Assembly: GCF_009727055.1 (NCBI RefSeq)
Contig: NC_052353.1
Location: forward strand, 48,764,981 to 48,828,980
Direction: 5' to 3'
DNA from: Benincasa hispida
Taxonomy: Eukaryota; Streptophyta; Magnoliopsida; Cucurbitales; Cucurbitaceae
Length of the DNA: 64,000 nucleotides
Under the pieces are notes generated by a model that was not told the DNA's origin, searched no databases, and worked only from the letters and a program-made list of their open reading frames with translations. A program made the translations under genes and the position numbers. Positions 57,506 through 64,000 of this stretch are shown here, piece by piece (the stretch's first letter is position 1; each line of letters opens with the position of its first letter).

Positions 57506-58200
57506 TAGGACACTTGTCCTTAGACAAAGTGACACCATGCCTGAATGACAGTAGGCCCCTCTTAGAGTCCTGCATCGAGTACTTGGGCAACATCTTATCA
57601 TAGAGTCCTGCATAGAGTCTTGCTCTTGACCTTGGGCTATGAATCCGCACCATGTAAATGTCTCTTCAAGATTGCCATTTAGAAAGGTCGTCTTGATGTC
57701 CATTTTTCAGATCTCATAATTATAATAAGTTGCAATGTATAGGAGGATGCGAATCAACTTTAGCATGGCAATAGGCGAGAAAGTCTCCTCATAGTCTACT
57801 CCCTCTACCTGGGCTTGAAGGTCTGTGCTTATAGATCCATTTACAACTTATAGGTCTTACCCCATCAGTCTGATCTACGAGATCCATGGCCTTGACCCAT
57901 TCATCCCGGTCAACATTCTCCATTGCCTTCTGATAAGACAACGGATCCTCAACATCTTCATCTGCTACCATAGCGATATTTTCTATGAAACCCAAGCAAA
58001 CGGGCAGGTTCGCAACCCTCCCACTACATCGAGGTTCCCTCAACTCTTGAGGTGGAACCGACCTACTAGATGAACTCCCATCAACAACTCTTGCTGATGT
58101 AGTAGGTTCTTTCAACGACTCTTGTTAAAGTTTCAGTAGTTTCATTGGAAAGTTCATGCAACACAACTTTAATTCGTGGACTGCTCCCATATATGATCCT
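57506..58200 (-). pseudogene. Copia family 2 RT N-terminal part (minus strand)
   Basis: The frame 57789-58115 has the hinge and RT start: CSGRVANLPVCLG, DPLSYQKAME, DRDEWVKAM, DGVRPISCKWIYKH. The frame 57410-57703 has MDIKTTFLNGNLEET, then jumps to sequence matching the stretch just before RNase H (RGAYCHSGMVSLCLRTSVL in a shifted frame), so the central RT with YVDD is deleted. It continues across the family-1 insertion at 46542. Confidence 0.85.
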
Positions 58201-58720
58201 TCTTCAGGAAAGTAGCGCTCGTGGAAACAAACACCCAATTTTTTGACGGATTATAAAAATAACCCTCTCATGTACCTTTGGGTAGCCTACAAAGAGGCAT
58301 GACCTCGACCGTGGTTCCAACTTCTTGAGATTTGCTTCAAGTACATGTGCAGGGAAACTCCAAATGTGGAAGTGACGTAAACTAGATTTACGCCCGTTCC
58401 ACAACTCCAGAGGTGTTCTCGCAACACTCTTGGAGGGAATACAGTTGAGTATGTATACCATAGTCTCCACTGTGAAACCCCAAAACTAGTTCGGTAAGGA
58501 AGCGTAACTCATCATCGAACGAACCATAGGACCACAAAGGTCAGAATGTACAAACTCATCAAACGAAGTTTTAAAAGGATTCAGACTTCCGTTGCATGAT
58601 ATAAAAATACCCATACCTAGAGTAATTTTCAGTAAAATTGATAAAATACTCATAGCCATCTCGGGCTCGCACATTCATAGGACCACAAAGGTCAAAATGT
58701 ACTAACTCAAGAGGCTCTTT
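58201..58720 (-). pseudogene. Copia family 2 integrase (minus strand)
   Basis: The frame 58204-58470 has YILNCIPSKSVARTPLELWN, LRHFHIW and RSRSCLFVGYPK, the integrase C-terminal half. The frame 58486-58674 has FDEFVHSDLCGP and pieces of the core. A short duplication (CATAGGACCACAAAGGTCA at 58525 and 58675) suggests a rearranged core; the DDE triad cannot be followed. Confidence 0.82.
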
Positions 58721-59400
58721 GGCTTAATAACCTTTTCCAGTAAAAGGTCGTTTAGTCATCTTACCCTCAAGGTAAGATTCGCACACCGGTAAAGAATTTT
58801 CTTCTAACTCACTTAGAAGTCCATTCTTCAACAATCTCTCAATCCTATTGAGATTAATGTGCCCTAAACGAAGGTGCCAAAGTTGGGCATTTTCTTTTGG
58901 AGAATTACATCGACCTTTTTTTGAGTTACGATAGTTTGAAACAATTATGTGTTATGGAGGAAATTAATGGCTAATGGTCTTAGCACATATAAATTACTTT
59001 CTAGATTTGTTGTACAAATATTAACACCATCTTTATGAATAAATGCTTTATCCACATTAAAAGAAACAGTGTATTTACATTGTAACAAGTACTTTACAGA
59101 AATGAGGTTCCTCTTTAGTTCGGGAACAATATATACATCATTCAAAATAGAAACCTATTATGTAAACCTAACTAGAGCCCTCCCACTACCACAGCTGAGA
59201 CAACGTGTCTGGTGCCTACTCGCATCGTTATCTTACCAGCCTCCTGCTGTCGCTAGGATCTAATCCCTTGAAAAGAAGAATAAACGTGATTAGTGGCACC
59301 CGAATCAATTATCCAGGCAGAATCATCATTCTCCACTAAACAAGTTTCAAATACAAGTAAATCATATGTACCTTTATCTGCCTTGGCCTTAGCCTTGGCG
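58721..59400 (-). pseudogene. Copia family 2 protease and GAG-pre-integrase (minus strand)
   Basis: The frame 58945-59145 reads MNDVYIVPELKRNLISVKYL, a typical segment after the protease, and ends with NLYVLRPLA. A GAG-pre-integrase with LGHINLNRIE-like text lies at about 58760-58870. The protease DSGAT is visible at about 59296-59310 (WIIDSGATNHV). Frames change between blocks. Confidence 0.82.
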
Positions 59401-60269
59401 ACCTTCCTTTCCTTCAGCCAGTGAGGACAGTTCCTCTTTCAATGTCCATCCTGATTGTAATGGAAACACTTTCTCTTTTCAACCGGTGGTGGACGCCTTC
59501 TTAGGGTGACAAGCTGCGGGTTAGCAAGTGCCTTCCCTTTTCTCTTACCACCCTTCTTCTTCTTCCCCTTTTCAGAGTTAGAAGTAGAAGATGTAGACTT
59601 TGTTCCTGAGGTCAAACCTCTATGGAACATCCTAGAAGATGAAGCAACATTTGCCTCACCCTTCTTCATCTCCTTACTTTTCAGTAAAGATTGATAGGTC
59701 TGCAACTCGTTGAGGAAAGTTGTAAGGTTATCTTTCACTTTGTAAAGATTCACATTACTAACAAAGTGCAGGAATCTCTCGGGCAAAGAATGCAGGATTA
59801 TGCAAACCTGGCTGCCCTCATCGATGGTAGACCCATTCAACTTCGCCACATTGAAGTGGACCATCATGTTAAGCACATGTTCATGAACAGATGTGCCTTC
59901 TTCCATTTTGGAATTGAATATATACTTAAGAGCCTCATGCATAAGCTGTTTAGACGGTTGTCCAAACATCCCCTGCAGGGACTCCATGATCTCATGCGCT
60001 GAGACCATGGGCCCATGTTTCTTGGCCAAGACTTAAGAAAGACTTACCAAGATGTAGGCTCGGGCCTTCTCATTCGCCCATGTCTATCGCTCGTATGCCT
60101 CTCGAACATTTTGAGCGGCATTGGGAGCTGGAATAGGAGGACAAACCTCCGTAAGGGCGAACATGAGATCCTCGATGATAAGACTCGTCGTGATCATGTG
60201 CTTCCATGTCTAAAAGTTATCGCCAGTTAATTTTTCGGCACTAATCAAAGCCAACGTGGTTGTGGCCAT
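59401..60269 (-). pseudogene. Copia family 2 gag (minus strand)
   Basis: On the minus strand it starts at ATG 60269 (MATTTLALISAEKLTGDNF), hits a stop, and continues to the open frame 59439-60029 (196 residues). That frame has LQGMFGQPSKQLMHEALKYI, EGTSVHEHVLNMMVHFNVAK, ILHSLPERFLHFVSN and LTTFLNELQTYQSL, the plant copia capsid (UBN2/DUF4219 type). A basic KGKKKKGGKRKGK stretch and a zinc knuckle follow. The knuckle reads CFHYNQDGH, a stop, then KRNC, so its second Cys has become Tyr. Gag is therefore broken in at least two places. Confidence 0.88.
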
Positions 60270-60370
60270 TTTGAAAAGATTGTTTTGTACCCTGGGTTTT
60301 TATGCCCTAGTTTATTGTTTTGTACCTGTTTGTTTGCACTCCCCACTTCACTTTAGGATAAATGGGAGAT
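60270..60370 (+). other. Copia family 2 3' UTR and polypurine tract (plus strand)
   Basis: TTTTATGCCCTAGTTTATT and the purine-rich GGATAAATGGGAGAT match, in reverse, 45728-45800 downstream of family-2 pol. It lies head-to-head with the minus-strand gag start. The exact junction is within 60270-60290. Confidence 0.65.
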
Positions 60371-61676
60371 TGTTAGGGTTTGTACCCTAAATTCTCATGT
60401 CCTGTAGTTTGTAAACAACTTTGTAAGAACAATTGTGATGTATAATATATATGATATTTACTTCACTTCTTTACTTTGCACATTTAGATGTTTTTATTTT
60501 ACCACAAACCAATAAACTTAATATCCCTGGTTGTCTTTATGTAACTTAAGCATGTATGTAGTGACATACAAGTGGATCATGTCTTAAGTGACAACCAAAA
60601 TAGTCTGTAGTATATGGATATAAGAGGGAAACCTTATCCTGGTAACACTACGAATGTGGCCCGATTTGTGGAATTGTTACAACTGTTGTGACTTGTCACA
60701 GATGGTTTGATCCTGATCATTCATGTAGTAGACATGCGAGCGGGGGCGTCCTATACAAAGAGTTTTTATAAGACCTGACCTCGAAGTGTTAATGTCTCGT
60801 CATATAACTCCTTCACGACCAAGACTTCACTTCACTAAGATGACCATAGGTAACATGACCTCAATCCTGAGTGAGTTGGGAACTCCTGCCATTGAGGGCG
60901 GTCCTTTGATTTGCGTGGGTGCGAGTGGCCAGAGTGCTGACTCAAACCTACCACTTTGGGGATTCGTCTGATTTGGGAGCTGGTAACTCAGCTTCACAAG
61001 ATGGAGTTCACACCTTCCCCAAAAATGGGGTAAGTAGATAGATTGCTCTCTTAAAGGCTGATCCCGGGGCTTGAACCATGTAGTGTCATGCACCTTCTCA
61101 TGGCCTGAGAGGTGTTCACACATAGTAGGACTATGTTGTATTGTTCATTAGAGGGATCGGTGGTACTTAAGGAGGAAGATGTAATTACAGGGGCAAAACG
61201 ATAAATTGGCCTGTTGTAATTACGGGCATCTGTGAAGGTTCATCGTACTGATGATTGATTATATCCAATGGACATAGAAATATATCTATGACAAGAAGAG
61301 TTCAATTGTCGATCTTTAGTGGAATGCCTGGCAGTTAACGGATGGTGGATATCGTGACTAAAGAGTTTATTCAGCTATTCACGTACCGTTAGAGCTTCGA
61401 GCCATAGGTCCATAAGGTCCCCTTGATACCTTAGTTACAAGTTGAGAGTCAGTTTTTGGGTCAGTTTGAAATGTTCAAATTGACAAGAGCGAGTTTGATT
61501 ATATATGATATGATTGAACTTGTTAATTATATATGATATAATTAAATTTATGAGACACATTAATTTGGAGGAAATTGGATATAAATATGATTTATCTCTA
61601 GTAGCGAAAAATACAATAATTAATATATGATATTAATTTATATGTTATGAATATGATGAGATCACATTCATTGGAT

Positions 61677-62150
61677 GGTTAAAAGGGAAATGGGATGGCG
61701 TTTCTTCTGTTTTAATAATGGATGAGTGAGTTGAAAGATCACTTTGACATGCATAAGTAGCTCACGGTGTGTTAAGCATGAGATGTACGAACATTGTGTT
61801 AAAGAGTGTGTCATCGCTTAGAAAATTAGTGCCTATACAATAGTGCTTGCTCGATCGCTTACCTATACGATATTGCTAAGCGATCACTTACCGATTACAC
61901 CCTCACGCGCTATTTACTAAAAGATCGTTTACTTTTTCCTAAGCGATCATTTAGCTCCCGATATTTACTAAATGATCGTATAGATGATCACTTAGTTTTT
62001 CCTACACGATCGTTTAGACGATCGCTTACCCTTTTCCTACATGATCGTTTAGACGATCACTTATCTTTTCCTACACAATCGTATACTTCACCTAAACGAT
62101 CAAGCATCTTGTCTATACGATAGACGAGCTCATCTCCCACTTGCTTGATC
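61677..62150 (+). repeat. Left arm of a 474-bp inverted repeat
   Basis: It is the reverse complement, with substitutions and a few small indels, of 62482-62955. It covers the distal LTR including the CGATCG cluster and GACGAGCTC (62123). The spacer is 331 nt and contains the LTR end and the PBS. Confidence 0.88.
61805..62110. repeat. CGATCG-palindrome cluster with about 35-bp higher-order unit
   Basis: TCCTACACGATCGTTTAGAC, TCCTACATGATCGTTTAGAC and TCCTACACAATCGTATAC are successive units about 35 bp apart near 62000-62090, each followed by GATCGCTTA or GATCACTTA. Upstream units are less regular. Confidence 0.82.
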
Positions 62151-62470
62151 GTTGTGTACGATCTCTCTTCCTCCTCCCCTCTAAATCTGAACAAAGCCCA
62201 CACTTTGGATTCTCATTCCAAGAATACTGAGGCCTCTGAGTGGTGGTGTCATCTCCATTTCCTTCTATTCGTGTGGAGACTATTTGAGGTAGACGATTGG
62301 GTTTTATATTTTCTGTGAAGAAGAAGTCTTCAATTGGTATGATCTCTCGATCTCTTTAGCATTATGAATGCATTTTAGTGTGTTTGAATGTACATGTTGT
62401 AATTCTGTCACAATGAATTGGAAAGGTCCTCTTCCGCTCATAGGTACTTTTGAATAAGAGTTCCTTTAAT

Positions 62471-62482
62471 TGGTATCAAAGC
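62471..62482 (+). promoter_or_regulatory. Primer-binding site, initiator Met-tRNA type (variant)
   Basis: TGGTATCAAAGC follows the LTR end; the canonical form is TGGTATCAGAGC. A second partial copy, GGTATTAGAGCACC, lies at 62956-62969 beyond the inverted segment. Confidence 0.8.
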
Positions 62483-62955
62483 AATCAAGCCAGTGGGCGT
62501 TGAGCTCGTCTATCATATAGACAAGATGCTTGATCGTTTAGGTGAAGTATACGATTATGTAGGAAAAGATAAGTGATCGTCTAAACGATCATGTAGGAAA
62601 AGGTAAGCGATCGTCTAAACGATCGTGTAGGAAAAACTAAGCGATCATCTATACGATCATTTAGTAAATATCGGGAGCTAAACGATCGCTTAGGAAAAGG
62701 TAAACAATCATTTAATAAATAGCGCGTGAGGGTGTAATCGGTAAGCGATCTCTTAGCAATATCGTATAGGTAAGCGATCGTGCAGGCACTATCGTATATA
62801 TACTGATTTTCTATGCGATGACACACTCTTTAACACAATGTCCACACATCTCATGCTTAACACACCGTGAGCTATTTATGCATCTCAAAGTGATCTTTCA
62901 ACTCACTCATCCGTTATTAAAATAGAAGAGACACCGACCCATTTCCCTTTTAACC
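62482..62955 (-). repeat. Right arm of a 474-bp inverted repeat, inserted at the PBS
   Basis: This inverted copy of 61677-62150 lies between two copies of the PBS sequence. The minus-strand frame 62581-62826 (LLND, RSF repeats) is a translation of the palindromes, not a gene. Confidence 0.88.
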
Positions 62956-63730
62956 GGTATTAGAGCACCCGGTTTCTGATATTCCAATTCATTGCTGCAA
63001 AATAATTTCATTTCATTCACGGTGGGTGTAACATGTCTACTCTCTATTTTAATTGTTATTCGTTTGTGGATGTGTGAATTAATGGAGATTTCTGGGATGT
63101 AACCTCAGTCTGTTGAATTCTCAAGTTATTTGTAAAGACTCTATGTTTCTAGGCACAATTAATGCTATCAAGTCTGTAAATTCAAAGTTAGTTTGAGTCT
63201 TGAGTCGTTCGTGATGAAGTTCAAAGCAAGGGATTGTTGTTCCTCATGGAAGAAGAGATAGAGTGTTGGTCGTGTCGTGTAGATGATGAGGTAGACGATC
63301 GCTGAGTATCGAATGCTCGGCTGCCGTTTATCGTGCACACGCACTAGACGATTATATAGCTCAACAAGCCTCATCGCTTAGTTACTGACTATATGATCGT
63401 GGAGTAATTGCTTGGTAAATCATTTATCTTTCGCATGCTAAGCAATTGTCTAGACAATCAGGCTTCGTGGCCTCATTGTTGTCTATGCAATCGTTTAGCT
63501 TTTGCGCTATCGTCTAGTGTGCGCTACACGATCGTTTACCTGGAGGCATTTACTAAATGATGAAAGCTTCGCCTAGTGGTTAAGGACTCGGTTCGCTTAT
63601 GAACCGGTTTGCTCAGCAAAATTATGTAAATAGATTGTTTTCTCATTCCGATTTTGTTTTGGTTCATCCCAGTCCATTAATCCATGGTTTTATACATATG
63701 ATGTATGTTTTTTTTATGTCATATGGTATG
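62956..63730 (+). mobile_element. Copia family 2 5' leader
   Basis: After GGTATTAGAGCACC it reads CTGATATTCCAATTCATT, similar to the family-1 leader at 8957. It continues with the CGATCG-type cluster (63240-63555) and the stem-loop (63589-63606), in the same order as the family-1 leader. Families 1 and 2 therefore share leader architecture. The frame 63168-63374 is not a gene. Confidence 0.75.
63240..63555. repeat. CGATCG-palindrome cluster in the family-2 leader
   Basis: Sites include TAGACGATCGCTGAG (63293), CTATGCAATCGTTTAGC (63483) and CTACACGATCGTTTACC (63523). It is more decayed than the LTR cluster at 61805-62110. Confidence 0.72.
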
Positions 63731-64000
63731 TGATGATGGACAGAAATGTACGTTATTATAAGCCTTTTATTTAGAATTATGAGGGCTGTTGAGTAGAATA
63801 TGCGGCGATTATACTAAGGATTCATGAGAAAACGAGCTTGCGTCGATCAGCATTAAGATTCTCGGCTAACCCACTTTTATACGTTATTATGCGTTCAACT
63901 ATTTATTTTTGTAGTAAATGCAAAAATCGATCGCATGCATAGAAGCGAGGCTATCGCGAAGACGATCGCATGCATCCGTCGTATGGGTGTTGCGGCGACC
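63731..64000 (+). mobile_element. Gypsy-like TGATAA-family LTR F, cut by the window end
   Basis: It starts TGATGATGGACAGAAATGTA, matching the first bases of solo LTRs A and C (TGATAATGGGCAGAAATGCA type). It carries the GATCGCATGC-rich text typical of the family. Its end and any target duplication are outside the window, so solo status is unknown. Confidence 0.7.

Larger units (their letters stand above)
60371..62468 (+). mobile_element. Copia family 2 LTR (plus strand), full length
   Basis: It starts TGTTAGGGTTTGTACCC and ends GAGTTCCTTTA, 2098 bp, followed by a PBS. It has the same order of blocks as 48085-50113 in reverse. It contains a CGATCG cluster at 61805-62110, and its distal part is copied in inverted orientation after the PBS. 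The frames 60786-60971 and 60827-61123 are LTR sequence. Confidence 0.85.

Noticed and set aside
62581..62826. Repetitive basic peptide (LLND/RSF repeats)
   Set aside because: It is simply a translation of the CGATCG palindromes and is not conserved as a frame in other clusters.
63560..63630. tRNA gene
   Set aside because: The A-box-like CCTAGTGGTTAAGG and a hairpin are present, but I cannot fold an acceptor stem or find a B-box at the right distance.

Overview
This window looks like transposable-element-dominated plant nuclear DNA. I see no host protein-coding gene, rRNA or tRNA gene that I can support. The Ty1/copia and Ty3/gypsy protein families, the initiator-Met-tRNA primer sites, a Transposase_24-type gene with GT-AG introns and the AT-rich spacers all point to a dicot. 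The copia proteins resemble those I associate with cucurbits, so Cucurbitaceae is my best guess; that is inference, not proof.

Layout. 1-4238: AT-rich spacer with a MITE-like element (1409-1952) and one copy of a 1.05-kb duplicated segment. 4239-12781: copia family 1, consisting of a broken pol, a truncated LTR, a full 2.26-kb LTR, its PBS and a long leader interrupted by a solo LTR. 12782-21133: two heavily decayed gypsy elements. 21134-26039: AT-rich spacer. 26040-30583: family-1 LTR copies with a nested solo LTR. 30584-32785: remnant of an intron-containing Transposase_24 gene, split by a solo LTR and followed by about five copies of a 217-bp tandem repeat. 33980-35024: second copy of the duplicated segment. 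36851-41815: copia family 3, broken by insertions. 41816-60269: a nest in which copia family 2 (minus strand) is interrupted by a family-1 element (46543-57505, target duplication TAGGA), itself interrupted by a solo family-2 LTR. 60371-64000: a plus-strand family-2 LTR, PBS and leader carrying a 474-bp inverted duplication.

Three things tie the window together. First, one family of 1.4-1.75-kb LTRs (TGATAA...ATCA, each inspected copy with a TATAAATA box) occurs as five internal-less copies plus one cut by the window end; two have perfect 5-bp target duplications. Second, copia families 1 and 2 carry clusters of a variable 16-bp palindrome built on CGATCG in both their LTRs and their leaders; about twelve clusters lie in this window and I do not know this feature from the literature. 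Third, two perfect copies of a 38-bp palindrome made of Tn5 mosaic ends (the Nextera mate-pair junction adapter) sit at 42918-42955 and 52513-52550; these are almost certainly assembly contamination, not biology.

The only long open frame is a 536-residue copia RT/RNase H (50842-52452, minus). It has its catalytic residues, but relative to a sibling copy it lacks about 12 residues, and its element has lost the PBS and has no recognisable gag. Nothing here looks capable of autonomous movement.
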